Of a DNA stretch of 44,918 bases, positions 36,535-44,431 are shown in pieces. The DNA is taken from the NCBI GenBank assembly GCA_017304555.1, contig JAFKKS010000165.1, positions 7,605-52,522 of the forward strand, read 5' to 3'. This DNA is from Hyphomicrobiales bacterium (GTDB taxonomy: Bacteria > Pseudomonadota > Alphaproteobacteria > Rhizobiales > Xanthobacteraceae). The translations under genes were made by a program, and so were the position numbers. The notes beneath the pieces were generated by a model. That model made no database searches. It had not been told where the DNA came from and was given only the letters and a program-made list of their open reading frames with translations. Every line of letters starts with the position of its first letter. Position 1 is the first letter of the stretch.

Positions 36535-37373
36535 CGAAGCGCGCCTTTCGATTGGAAACAGAGCAGTTTTCGCAAGAGCGCTTCTTCTGTCGTTTCGTGG
36601 ATTGGCGCGTTGGCGCGGGCCTGCTTGTCGCCTTCGCTCTTTCGATGGCGATGGCCTCAGCGCAGGGCGCCGCGCAACAGGCTGCGCCTTCTCCGCTTGC
36701 GACGCTCGTCATTTGGATGCCGTTCATCTTGAAAGGGTTCGCCCTCAATCTCGTGATCAGCTTCTTGGCGATGGCGATCGCAACCGTCCTCGGCATCGGT
36801 CTCGGCCTCATGCAGATCAGCCTGATCTGGCTCGTCAGGGCCCCGTCGCGCTTCGTCACCCATCTGCTGCGAAATTCGCCCTGGCTCGTCATCTTGTTCG
36901 TCATCATGCTGCTCTTGCCGGTGGACATCCGGTTGCCCGGAAACCAGCGCGTGATGTTTCCCGACTGGATCAAGGTGACGATCGCCTTCGCCCTGCCCGT
37001 GATGGGAAATATCAGCGAGATCCTGCGCGGCGCGGTCAATTCCATTCCGACGGGACAGTGGGAGTCTGCGGAAGGGCTTGCTTTCACGCGGTCGCAAGCC
37101 TTGCGTTGGATCATCCTGCCGCAATGCATTCGCCGCGCCATTCCGCCGTGGATGAACTGGTACGCGCTTTTGACGCTCTCGACGCCGATGGCGTCGATCT
37201 TCAGCATCCACGAAGCCGTCTCGAACGCGCAAGCAGGGATGGAGGCCGCCGGTGCACGGCCGGGCCTCCTTATCCCTTTCTATCTTTTCCTGCTCTGCCT
37301 GTTCTTCATCTACATCTATCCGATCGCCGTCTGGACGCGGAAGCTGGAGCGCAAATATGCCGTCGGCTCCTAA
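36531..37373 (+). CDS. Amino-acid ABC transporter permease (second subunit)
   Basis: This is a 280-residue permease partner. It has an N-terminal helix at about 26-45, the LLRNSPWLVILFVIMLLLP motif near 115, and the EAA loop NSIPTGQWESAEGLAFTRSQ. ATG 36531 overlaps the previous gene by 4 bp, and its 3' end overlaps the ATPase gene by 17 bases. The overlaps show one translationally coupled unit. Confidence 0.88.
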   Translation: MTKRAFRLETEQFSQERFFCRFVDWRVGAGLLVAFALSMAMASAQGAAQQAAPSPLATLVIWMPFILKGFALNLVISFLAMAIATVLGIGLGLMQISLIWLVRAPSRFVTHLLRNSPWLVILFVIMLLLPVDIRLPGNQRVMFPDWIKVTIAFALPVMGNISEILRGAVNSIPTGQWESAEGLAFTRSQALRWIILPQCIRRAIPPWMNWYALLTLSTPMASIFSIHEAVSNAQAGMEAAGARPGLLIPFYLFLLCLFFIYIYPIAVWTRKLERKYAVGS

Positions 37374-38139
37374 GTCCCGCACCGGCGATTACCGTCCATG
37401 GCCGGACGACAAGCCCATCGTCTCCTTGAATGACGTGCACAAGTCCTACGGCATGGTCGAGGTGCTCAAGGGGATCAGCCTCGACGTCAAGAAAGGCGAG
37501 GTCATCTGCATCATCGGTCCGTCGGGCTCGGGAAAGTCGACGCTTATTCGTTGCATCAACGGCCTCACCCCTATCCAGAAAGGCTCGATCACGGTCGAGG
37601 GGCAGGAAGTCAACGATCCGAAGCTCGACAAGCTGAGCTTGCGCCGCAAAGTCGGCATCGTCTTCCAGCAATTCAACTTGTTCCCGCACAAGACAGCGCT
37701 CCAGAACGTGATGATGGCGCCCGTGCTCATTCTTCGCGAACCGAAGGCGGAGGTGGAGCAACGCGCGCGCGCGCTCATCAGCAAGGTGCGTCTCACGGGT
37801 AAGGAAGACGTTTATCCCGGTCATCTCTCCGGCGGTCAGCAGCAGCGTGTGGCGATCGCGAGAAGTCTCGCCATGCGTCCGGACGTGATGCTCTTCGATG
37901 AAGTGACGGCGGCGCTCGATCCCGAGACGGTGAAAGAGGTTCTGCTGACGATCAAGGAACTCGCGGCGGACGGCATGACCTGCATCCTGGTGACGCACGA
38001 GATGGGATTCGCGCGCGAGGTCGCCGATCACATCTACTTCACCGACCTCGGCGTCATCGTCGAGCACGGCGCGCCCGCCCAGTTCTTCACCAACGCGAAA
38101 GACCCGCGCACACGGCAGTTTCTAAGCCAAGTTCTCTAG
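37357..38139 (+). CDS. Amino-acid ABC transporter ATP-binding protein (GlnQ type)
   Basis: This is a 260-residue ATPase. Walker A is GPSGSGKST (54-62), the Q-loop is VFQQFNLFPHKTALQNV, the signature is [15 protein letters not shown], and Walker B is VMLFDEVTAALDPE. The H-loop is VTHEMGFAREVADHIYF. The start at ATG 37357 lies inside the preceding permease gene. This wording is typical of polar amino-acid importers. It completes a full importer with the binding protein and the two permeases. Confidence 0.92.
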   Translation: MPSAPKSRTGDYRPWPDDKPIVSLNDVHKSYGMVEVLKGISLDVKKGEVICIIGPSGSGKSTLIRCINGLTPIQKGSITVEGQEVNDPKLDKLSLRRKVGIVFQQFNLFPHKTALQNVMMAPVLILREPKAEVEQRARALISKVRLTGKEDVYPGHLSGGQQQRVAIARSLAMRPDVMLFDEVTAALDPETVKEVLLTIKELAADGMTCILVTHEMGFAREVADHIYFTDLGVIVEHGAPAQFFTNAKDPRTRQFLSQVL

Positions 38140-38243
38140 TTCTCCGCCGACAGTCTCAACGAAATTAGCGACGCCGAACAACAACCGATCACACGAAGAA
38201 CTCCGATCGCGCGAGCGCGGCGATCAGTCCAAGGAGCATCCTG

Positions 38244-40289
38244 ATGTACAAGCCAGATCCCGCGGTCGTCGCTAAAGACTCGTTGCTGCAACCATTGACG
38301 ATCAAGCATGTCCGGTTCCGCAACCGGTTCATGAGCACGAGCCATGCCTGCGGTCTCGAAGTGAATGGCATGCCCGAAGACGCCTATCAGAGCTATCACG
38401 AGGAGAAAGCGAAGGGGGGCATAGCGCTTTCCATGTTCGGCGGGTCCTCGAACGTCGACCGCGATTCTCCCAACATCTTTCGGCAACTGAATGTCGGCGT
38501 GGATGAGATTATCCCGCACCTGCAGCGCTTCAGCGCGCGTATGCATGCGCAAGGCGCGGCTCTCATGTGCCAGATCACACATCTCGGCCGGCGCGGCGAC
38601 CCTTACGCCGGTGATCGCCTCCCGACGATCGCGCCGTCGCCCGTTCGCGAGACGCTGCATCGAAGCATCCCGAAAGAGATGGATGACCACGACATCGACC
38701 GCGTCGTCAAAGCCTACGGGGCCGCCGCAGTGCGGTGCAAGGAAGGCGGCCTGGATGGAATCGAGACGCTCGCCGGCGGCCATCTGATCGGACAATTTTT
38801 GTCGCCAGCCACCAATCGCAGGACCGACCGCTTCGGCGGCTCGCTGGAAAACCGCTGCCGATTTGCACTCATGGTGCACGACGCTATCCGCCGCGCGGTT
38901 GGCGACAAATTTCTTGTCGGCATGCGCTTCGTGGTCGACGAGGGGCCGGACGGAACGCTGCGCTTCGACGAGTGTGTGAAGGCGGCGCTCATCCTCAAGG
39001 AGGCCGGCGCCGTCGACTTCTTCAACGCCATCTACGGGACGATGGACACGACACGCGCCCTGGCGGTGGAGAACATGCCGGGCATGGGGTCGCCGCTCGC
39101 GCCATGGGTCGAGCCGGTCGGCGCCTTCCGCCGGGAGATCGGCCTGCCGGTCTTTCACGCCGCCCGCTTGGCCGATGTTGCGTCCGCGCGCTTCGCGGTG
39201 GCGCAAGGCAAGGTCGACATGGCGGGGATGACGCGCGCGCAGATCGCCGATCCCTATCTTGTCGCCAAGATGGCGAGCGGCAGGGAAAGTGAGATTCGTC
39301 CCTGCGTCGGCGCAACGCATTGCCAATCACCGTACCGGCCGTCTTGTCTGCACAACCCGGCAACCGGCCGCGAGCAGGTGCTCAAGCACATCATCCCGAA
39401 GACGAGCGGACCGAGGCGAAAAGTTGTCGTCGTCGGCGGCGGCCCGGCGGGGCTGGAGGCGGCGCGGATCAGCGCCGAGCGCGGGCACGATGTGTCGCTC
39501 CACGAGGCGACACCCGAATTCGGCGGTCAGGTCTTGATCGGCGCGACCGGATCATGGCGTCGCGACCTGATGGGCATTGTCGAATGGCGCATCGCGGAAT
39601 TGCAGCGCTTGGGCGTCGCGCTTCATACGAACGCGTACATGGACGAGAACGACATCCTGGGGCTCGATCCCGATGTCGTCATTCTTGCGACAGGCGGGAT
39701 CCCGCTGATCGATCTCGCGCAGGGCAGCGACCTGTGCGTCAGCACCTGGGATGTGCTTACCGGCCAAGTCGCTCTGACTGGTGACATTCTCATTTACGAC
39801 GGAACCGGCCGGCATCCTGGGCCGCTGGCGGCGGAGCGGGCAAAGGCGGCCGGCGCGAATGTCGAATACGTTTCGATCGACGCGCAGCTAGCCGAGGAAC
39901 TGACCTACGCGGAACGCTTCCGATGGAAGAAGACGTTCTTGCAACTCGGCATCCACGTCGTGCCCGAAACCCGCCTGCTTCGCGTCGAGCGGCAGAACAA
40001 CCGTCTGCTCGCGACTCTCGTCAACGAAGTGTCGAGCGAGCAGAGCCAGATGTCGGTCGATCATGTGGTGATCGAACAGGGCAGCATCCCGGGCGACGAG
40101 AGTTATGCCGCGATCCGCGGCCGATCGGCGAATGACGGCGTCACCGACCTCGAGGCGATGGTGAAGGCCGCACCTCAGCCGCGAATGCGGAAGGACGGCT
40201 TCGAACTGCATCGGATCGGAGACGCGGTCGCAAGCCGGAACATTCACGCGGCGATGCTGGATGCCTTGCGGATTTGCAGCGCGCTATGA
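38244..40289 (+). CDS. TMADH/Old-Yellow-Enzyme-type flavoprotein, demethylase-like
   Basis: This is a 681-residue enzyme of the trimethylamine dehydrogenase/2,4-dienoyl-CoA reductase group. An FMN-binding TIM barrel covers 1-370 (LTIKHVRFRNRFMSTSHACG, QITHLGRRG, NRRTDRFGGSLENRCRF). A linker iron-sulphur site is CVGATHC, PYRPSC. A C-terminal FAD/NAD domain starts at VVVVGGGPAGLEAARIS (about 393-409). The second cysteine of the classical CxxCxxC cluster is alanine. From memory, betaine and dimethylglycine demethylase relatives (DgcA, StcD) share this CVGAxxC form. Oxidative N-demethylation is therefore a reasonable but unproven role. It lies 104 bases after the importer ATPase gene and converges with a minus-strand flavoprotein. 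Confidence 0.82.
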   Translation: MYKPDPAVVAKDSLLQPLTIKHVRFRNRFMSTSHACGLEVNGMPEDAYQSYHEEKAKGGIALSMFGGSSNVDRDSPNIFRQLNVGVDEIIPHLQRFSARMHAQGAALMCQITHLGRRGDPYAGDRLPTIAPSPVRETLHRSIPKEMDDHDIDRVVKAYGAAAVRCKEGGLDGIETLAGGHLIGQFLSPATNRRTDRFGGSLENRCRFALMVHDAIRRAVGDKFLVGMRFVVDEGPDGTLRFDECVKAALILKEAGAVDFFNAIYGTMDTTRALAVENMPGMGSPLAPWVEPVGAFRREIGLPVFHAARLADVASARFAVAQGKVDMAGMTRAQIADPYLVAKMASGRESEIRPCVGATHCQSPYRPSCLHNPATGREQVLKHIIPKTSGPRRKVVVVGGGPAGLEAARISAERGHDVSLHEATPEFGGQVLIGATGSWRRDLMGIVEWRIAELQRLGVALHTNAYMDENDILGLDPDVVILATGGIPLIDLAQGSDLCVSTWDVLTGQVALTGDILIYDGTGRHPGPLAAERAKAAGANVEYVSIDAQLAEELTYAERFRWKKTFLQLGIHVVPETRLLRVERQNNRLLATLVNEVSSEQSQMSVDHVVIEQGSIPGDESYAAIRGRSANDGVTDLEAMVKAAPQPRMRKDGFELHRIGDAVASRNIHAAMLDALRICSAL

Positions 40290-40312
40290 GCGAGTCACAA
40301 GAGACGACGACG

Positions 40313-41608
40313 CTATCGCCCGAGGCGATCGAGCAGTTGGTACCAACCCGCAACGACGCGGACCGCGGGTTCGCGCAAGAAGTAGAACGGAATGGACTGC
40401 GGCTCCTTGCGCCGCATCAGCGCCAGATCCGGCTCGTCGCCCATGACGAGGTCGAGCGCGTATCGGCCAAGAAGGCTTGCCATGGCAATGCCCGTGCCAT
40501 TGTAGCCGACCGAATAGGCCGTCCGCGCATCCAGCCGGCCGATCTGCGGCAGGCTGTCGAGCGTCATGGCGACCAGGCCGGACCACCGATGCGTGACGGC
40601 TTTCGTCGCGAGCTGAGGAAAGATGCGCTTCATAGCGCGCTCGAGTGCGTCAAACGCGCTGGCGGAATCGGTTTTGCCAAACGCGCCTCGCCCGCCGAAC
40701 AGCAGCCGATCGTCGATGCGGCGGAACCAGCGCATCATCCGCCGGGTCTCGCTGTAACTGCGCCCTCGCGGGATGAGCGTATCGAAAGTCTCTTTCGGCA
40801 GCGGCTCCGTCGCGACCATCGCGCTGCGGAACGGGATCACTGCCGTTCGCACCATGGACGTGGCGGAAGTCGCGTCGGAATAGCCGTTGGTCGCGATGAC
40901 AAGCCGTTTGGCCTTTACCGTTCCGTGCGGACCGATGAGTTCGATCGTATCGCCCTCTTTTTTCATAGAGAGCACCGGCGAGCGCTCGAAGATACGGCCG
41001 CCGCGACTGCGCACGGCCTTCGCCAGCCCGCGTGCATAGTTCAGCGGATGGATCACGCCAGCATGGGCATTCAGCACGCCGCCGACGAAATCCGTAGAGC
41101 CGGTTTCCGCGGCCGTCTCCTCGCGGCCGAGGATCGTCAGGCTATCGTCGCCGAACGTGTCTTGTGCCGTCCTCGCCTCGTCGACCAGTCGCTGGAGCGC
41201 GAGTGCATTGTGGGCGCATCGGAGGTTGCCGGTCTTGGCAAAACCCGCTGTCGCGATGCCGCAGCTCTCCACGTAATGCTCGACGCAATCCATCGCATCG
41301 TGGCCGAGACGGTTCATCCGACGCGCGGTTTCGATCCCACGGTGCTTTGCCATGTCGCTTAGCGAAGCGCGGAATTTCGTCGAGACGACGCCTCCGTTTC
41401 GGCCCGATGCGCCGAAGCCGATCTCTTTGGCTTCAACGATGACCGGGCGTAGCCCCCGTTCGATCGCGCGTAAGGCTGCGGACAGGCCCGTGTATCCAGC
41501 GCCGATGATCGCGACATCGGCGCTGACGGAACCGTCGAGCTCCTCCACGTCGGGAGCCGGATCAGCAGTCTCCCGCCATAACGAGCGCGGAAGCGGCAAG
41601 TCGCGCAT
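40313..41608 (-). CDS. DAO-family FAD-dependent amine oxidoreductase (PuuB-like)
   Basis: This is a 431-residue flavoprotein of the D-amino-acid oxidase superfamily. The N-terminal FAD motif is VAIIGAGYTGLSAALRAIER near residue 30, followed by GASGRNGGVV, typical of PuuB and related amine oxidases. The C-terminal region GYNGTGIAMASLLGRYALDL closes the FAD site. These enzymes oxidise secondary or primary amines to aldehydes or imines. It is 22 bases downstream of the HAD gene on the same strand and its stop lies 23 bases from that of the demethylase-like gene. The substrate is unknown; an N-methyl or primary amine intermediate would fit the block. Confidence 0.83.
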   Translation of the reverse strand: MRDLPLPRSLWRETADPAPDVEELDGSVSADVAIIGAGYTGLSAALRAIERGLRPVIVEAKEIGFGASGRNGGVVSTKFRASLSDMAKHRGIETARRMNRLGHDAMDCVEHYVESCGIATAGFAKTGNLRCAHNALALQRLVDEARTAQDTFGDDSLTILGREETAAETGSTDFVGGVLNAHAGVIHPLNYARGLAKAVRSRGGRIFERSPVLSMKKEGDTIELIGPHGTVKAKRLVIATNGYSDATSATSMVRTAVIPFRSAMVATEPLPKETFDTLIPRGRSYSETRRMMRWFRRIDDRLLFGGRGAFGKTDSASAFDALERAMKRIFPQLATKAVTHRWSGLVAMTLDSLPQIGRLDARTAYSVGYNGTGIAMASLLGRYALDLVMGDEPDLALMRRKEPQSIPFYFLREPAVRVVAGWYQLLDRLGR

Positions 41609-41630
41609 GCGAACGGGCTCCCGTCAGGAA

Positions 41631-42329
41631 TCAACCCTTGTCCACCGCGTCGGCAAGCTCGCGCAGCGTCGAGAAATGGAAGTCCGGTTTGGTGACGACC
41701 TTCGGTACGGGTGTCCCGCCGAAACCTTTCATGCCTTTGCGGCGCTCGATCCAGCAAACCTTGTAGCCGAGTTCACGCGCCACGCCGATGTCGTGATACT
41801 GGCTTTGCGCGACGTGCAAGATCTCGTCCTGCTTGTATCCGAACGCCGACTGTCGGCCGAGATTGTACGAAAAGAAACGTGGGTCGGGCTTCGGGTACTG
41901 AGCCTCATCGACCGTGACACTGTCGTGGAACGGCAGCCCCAGCGTGTTCGCGCATGCCGTATAGGCGACGCGATCGAAATTGGTCATCGCGACCAGCCGA
42001 AACTTGCGCCGCAGTCGTTTCAACGCCTCCACGGAGTCTTCGAACGTCGGGAATTTGAAGAAGTGCCGCATGAAGGCGTCTCCCGCGGCGTCGTCGTGCG
42101 GCAGCCCGAGTTCCTTGGCGGTGTGAAGATAGACGTCGCGCATCACCACGCTCGAGCGGCCAGGGAATTTCACGCGGCCGACGAGGTAAGGCTTGAAGAT
42201 GTCGTCGTCGCTGAGCTTTGCGGCTTTCTGGCCTCCGATGTCGCGGACACCGTCGAGGATCCCCTTCTCGAAATCGATGCATGTGCCAACGATATCGAAC
42301 GTCAGAACCTTGAATTGCGCGAAGGACAT
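41631..42329 (-). CDS. HAD-superfamily hydrolase, haloacid-dehalogenase type II-like
   Basis: This is a 232-residue HAD hydrolase. Motif I is FDIVGTCID, with nucleophile D12. The second position after it is valine rather than the aspartate used by phosphatases. Motif II lies near TNFDR, motif III at KPDPRFF, and motif IV at VAQSQYHDIGVARELG, the form seen in dehalogenase-like members. ATG 42329 is preferred; a GTG at 42338 adds three residues. It is the first gene of a two-gene unit with the DAO-family oxidase, divergent from the LysR gene at 42449. It is unlike phosphonatase PhnX in motif I and cap region, so I do not call it that. Confidence 0.8.
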   Translation of the reverse strand: MSFAQFKVLTFDIVGTCIDFEKGILDGVRDIGGQKAAKLSDDDIFKPYLVGRVKFPGRSSVVMRDVYLHTAKELGLPHDDAAGDAFMRHFFKFPTFEDSVEALKRLRRKFRLVAMTNFDRVAYTACANTLGLPFHDSVTVDEAQYPKPDPRFFSYNLGRQSAFGYKQDEILHVAQSQYHDIGVARELGYKVCWIERRKGMKGFGGTPVPKVVTKPDFHFSTLRELADAVDKG

Positions 42330-42404
42330 CGGCTGCACCTTTTCTCATTCACCGTTTCACTCCTGACAGGAGCATACGGCTGCACTGAAACGCGGCGATG
42401 GAAT

Positions 42405-42446
42405 TTGCGCAATGGCCAAAATAATCACGCCGGAGGTTACATTTTG
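42405..42446. promoter_or_regulatory. Candidate LysR operator between HAD and LysR genes
   Basis: The 119-base divergent gap contains the palindrome TTGCGCAA (42405-42412) and a 6-bp inverted repeat CAAAAT/ATTTTG (42417-42422 and 42441-42446). Both are good candidates for the LysR binding region. GGAGG (42432-42436) serves the LysR start. Confidence 0.4.
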
Positions 42447-42448
42447 TA

Positions 42449-43384
42449 ATGTCGACGATCAGGCGGCTGCTACCTTCGCTCAATACGCTCGTCGCTTTCG
42501 AGGCCGCGGTCCGCTGCGGAACATTCGCACGCGCCGCCAAGGAGCTCGGCGTGACCAGCCCGGCGGTGAGCCGCACGATCGGGCGGCTTGAACTTCATCT
42601 CGGCGTGCCGCTGTTTCGCCGAACCCCATCCGGCGTCATCCTAACGCGCGACGGCGACGATTTGTTCTCCGGAGTGTCGCAGAGCTTTGGCGAGATCGAG
42701 CGCACACTCGCGCGCCTGAAAGGCGGCAAGCCGCATGTGCGCCGGCCCATCGTCCTCTCCGTTTCATCGGCGTTCGCCACGCATTGGTTTATGCCCCGCC
42801 TCACGCGATTCAAAGCGCGATTTCCTGACGAGGAAATTCAGTTTCAACTCATCAGCGGGCCGTTAGGCGGATCGGTCGACAATGCCGATATCGCGATGCG
42901 CTTCGACCACAAATTGGCGAGCCATCATCGCGTTTATGCGCTCATGCCGGAATTGCTCCTGCCGGTTCGATCTCCGCAAGATCATAAAAACGAATCCCAG
43001 CGTAGGCCGTCGACGCGTTCGACAAGGACTATGATTACCTTGGGCGGCGGCCAGTCGGAGTGGGCAAATTTTTCGTTCTTCTTTCCGCCGGCTGCAAAGA
43101 CGGAGGAACTGACGTTTTCGGATTATTCGCTTGTCGTACAGGCCGCGTTGGTTGGGCAGGGAATTGCGTTGGGTTGGTTGAACGTCGTGTCGCACCTTCT
43201 CGCATGCGGCAGTCTTGTGCCGGCCAGCACGAAAGTGCTCTCAACCCATCGCCGTTGCGAGCTTGTGACCCGCCGGGGTGGCCTCCGCGTTGCCGACGAG
43301 ATCTGCAATTGGATTCAAGCCGAGCTTCGCGACGACATCTCCGCGATAAAGACACGGTATCCGGCCATTGATATTCCGATTTGA
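42449..43384 (+). CDS. LysR-family transcriptional regulator (GcvA-like)
   Basis: This is a 311-residue LysR protein of the GcvA-like branch. The HTH lies at residues 9-70 (LNTLVAFEAAVRCGTFARAA, SPAVSRTIGRLELHLG, LFRRTPSGVILTRDG). The effector domain has the DIAMRFDH and VVQAALVGQGIALGW motifs. It is divergent from the HAD-DAO pair and probably regulates it. A poorly conserved, Arg/Ser-rich stretch at about 185-200 falls in a loop that is variable in the family, and its length is normal. Confidence 0.88.
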   Translation: MSTIRRLLPSLNTLVAFEAAVRCGTFARAAKELGVTSPAVSRTIGRLELHLGVPLFRRTPSGVILTRDGDDLFSGVSQSFGEIERTLARLKGGKPHVRRPIVLSVSSAFATHWFMPRLTRFKARFPDEEIQFQLISGPLGGSVDNADIAMRFDHKLASHHRVYALMPELLLPVRSPQDHKNESQRRPSTRSTRTMITLGGGQSEWANFSFFFPPAAKTEELTFSDYSLVVQAALVGQGIALGWLNVVSHLLACGSLVPASTKVLSTHRRCELVTRRGGLRVADEICNWIQAELRDDISAIKTRYPAIDIPI

Positions 43385-43459
43385 TGACAAAATCGCCAGA
43401 AATTGGATAGGCAATGCGGGCTGAGCTATTGGAAGAACGAGTTGATCTCGTCATCTATG

Positions 43460-43793
43460 CCGAAGCCGGTGATGAACTTTGCAGCCGAAGCCGCATCGCG
43501 GAACAGGGGCAAAGTGCTTTGGTGCATCACGCGGCCGGACTTGTACGCTCAGGCGTTGACGCAAGCCGGACTGGCGCCGGACCGTGTGATCTATATCGCG
43601 GCCGGCGATGACAAGACCGTGCTGGCCTGAATGGAGGAAGGGCTGCGGCATGGCGACCTCGCCTTGGCGCGGTCGCCCGTATGTCGATGACTGCTTCGAG
43701 CTGACTGCAACTCGCCGCCGAGGGGAAAGTACCGTCGGCATCGCACTGCGGCGCTGGCGCCGGTGGATTCGGCAGACTAAAAGAGGCAAGTAG
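43460..43793 (+). pseudogene. imuA: Remnant of imuA (RecA-like SOS mutagenesis gene)
   Basis: From about 43508 one frame reads GKVLWCITRPDLYAQALTQA and continues GLAPDRVIYIAAGDDKTVLA, a strong match to ImuA. Translation then hits TGA at 43628-43630, where a cysteine codon (ACMEEG) is expected. MEEGLRHG follows, and further pieces appear in other frames: ARMSMTASS, LQLAAEG and VGIALRRWRR before 43793. The N-terminal third is missing. Several frameshifts and a nonsense change make it clearly dead. ImuA normally acts with ImuB and DnaE2 in mutagenic repair, and neither gene is present here. Confidence 0.8.
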
Positions 43794-44042
43794 AAACCAT
43801 GGAGTTTTCATCACATGATACTCACTGGCGAGTCACATTCCACCCTGTACTAAAGCTCCGATCTATCTCCACAATTAAGCACGATTTCTTGTCCAGCGGA
43901 CCTTCGCGCAGATTCGAGAATCCGCATGACGTCGGTCTGATAATCATTGCGCAGCGTTATCTCTCTTCTATCGTCGCTCACATAAGGTCGAGGCCGACGA
44001 TGGCGATCAAACGCGCGAAGATTTTGAGCGATGTCGAGATAG

Positions 44043-44200
44043 ACCGCGGCGACGTGGCTGATGCAAGCGGGTGTCAACAAATGGGAAGCCGCGGGCTTCC
44101 TCGGCATGAGCGTTGAGATGCTCGACCGCGTCTACGGACACCATCATCCCGATCATTTGCGGCAGGCCGCGCATGCGCTTGGCTACGGCCGGCGTCAATC
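44043..44200 (+). pseudogene. C-terminal fragment of a tyrosine-type integrase
   Basis: After a stop at 44040-44042, the frame reads [20 protein letters not shown] then [20 protein letters not shown]. This is the C-terminal catalytic end of rhizobial phage-type integrases, with the nucleophilic tyrosine in RVYGHHHP. The arginine and histidine boxes upstream are missing; only a possible start-like peptide (MAIKRAKILSDVEI at 44000) precedes it in another frame. The fragment sits 67 bases from a tRNA 3' piece, as expected for an integrated element. Confidence 0.8.
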
Positions 44201-44266
44201 TTTGGCCATTTCATTGGCTAGTCGGCAAATGCCGCGCGCGCCTCAACAACAAGTCATTGAAAATGC

Positions 44267-44315
44267 TGGTGGGCCCGGGAGGACTCGAACCTCCAACCAG
44301 ACCGTTATGAGCGGT
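44267..44315 (-). other. 3' fragment of a tRNA gene (CAT anticodon), attachment-site core
   Basis: On the minus strand this reads as the 3' two thirds of a tRNA. The parts are CCA end (44267-44269), acceptor strand CGGGCCC (44271-44277), T-arm GGAGG-TTCGAGT-CCTCC (44278-44294), variable loop, and anticodon stem with loop CTCATAA (44305-44311), so anticodon CAT (Met or lysidine-Ile). Similarity ends at 44315, inside the anticodon stem, and no D-arm or 5' acceptor strand follows. Such truncated tRNA copies are left by integration of islands into tRNA 3' ends. Confidence 0.75.
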
Positions 44316-44326
44316 TGGAATTATCG

Positions 44327-44352
44327 GAAACGCCATGAAAATATGGCGTTTC
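44327..44352. repeat. Perfect 10-bp inverted repeat beside the tRNA fragment
   Basis: GAAACGCCAT (44327-44336) and ATGGCGTTTC (44343-44352) with a 6-base A/T-rich loop. It lies 12 bases from the end of the tRNA piece. It could be an integrase or excisionase binding site, or a terminator. Confidence 0.55.
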
Positions 44353-44389
44353 GCGTCTCGACGATTCGGGATTCCCTCGTTTCGTTCAC

Positions 44390-44411
44390 GGTCAATCGGT
44401 GGTCAATCGGT
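44390..44411. repeat. 11-bp tandem direct repeat (GGTCAATCGGT x2)
   Basis: Two exact adjacent copies occur at 44390-44400 and 44401-44411, followed by a partial third (GGTCC). They are close to the att-like tRNA fragment and may be arm-type recombinase sites or simple slippage. Confidence 0.55.
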
Positions 44412-44431
44412 GGTCCACTCGCTACCGCCAT

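Noticed and set aside
40274-41362. 362-codon plus-strand frame over the DAO-family gene
   Set aside because: The minus strand carries a clear flavoprotein with a GxGxxG motif; the plus frame has no recognisable feature.
41631-42329. Phosphonatase (PhnX) for phosphonoacetaldehyde
   Set aside because: Motif I and the dehalogenase-type motif IV do not fit PhnX; no PhnX-type cap lysine region is recognised.
42970-43040. Possible frameshift pair in the LysR gene (an alternative frame reads DAFDKDYDYLG)
   Set aside because: The annotated frame has the normal spacing between the LLLPVRSP and MITLGGGQSEW motifs, so no indel is needed; the loop is naturally variable.
44264-44345. A complete tRNA gene
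   Set aside because: Only the 3' part folds. No D-arm or matching 5' acceptor strand is found after 44315.
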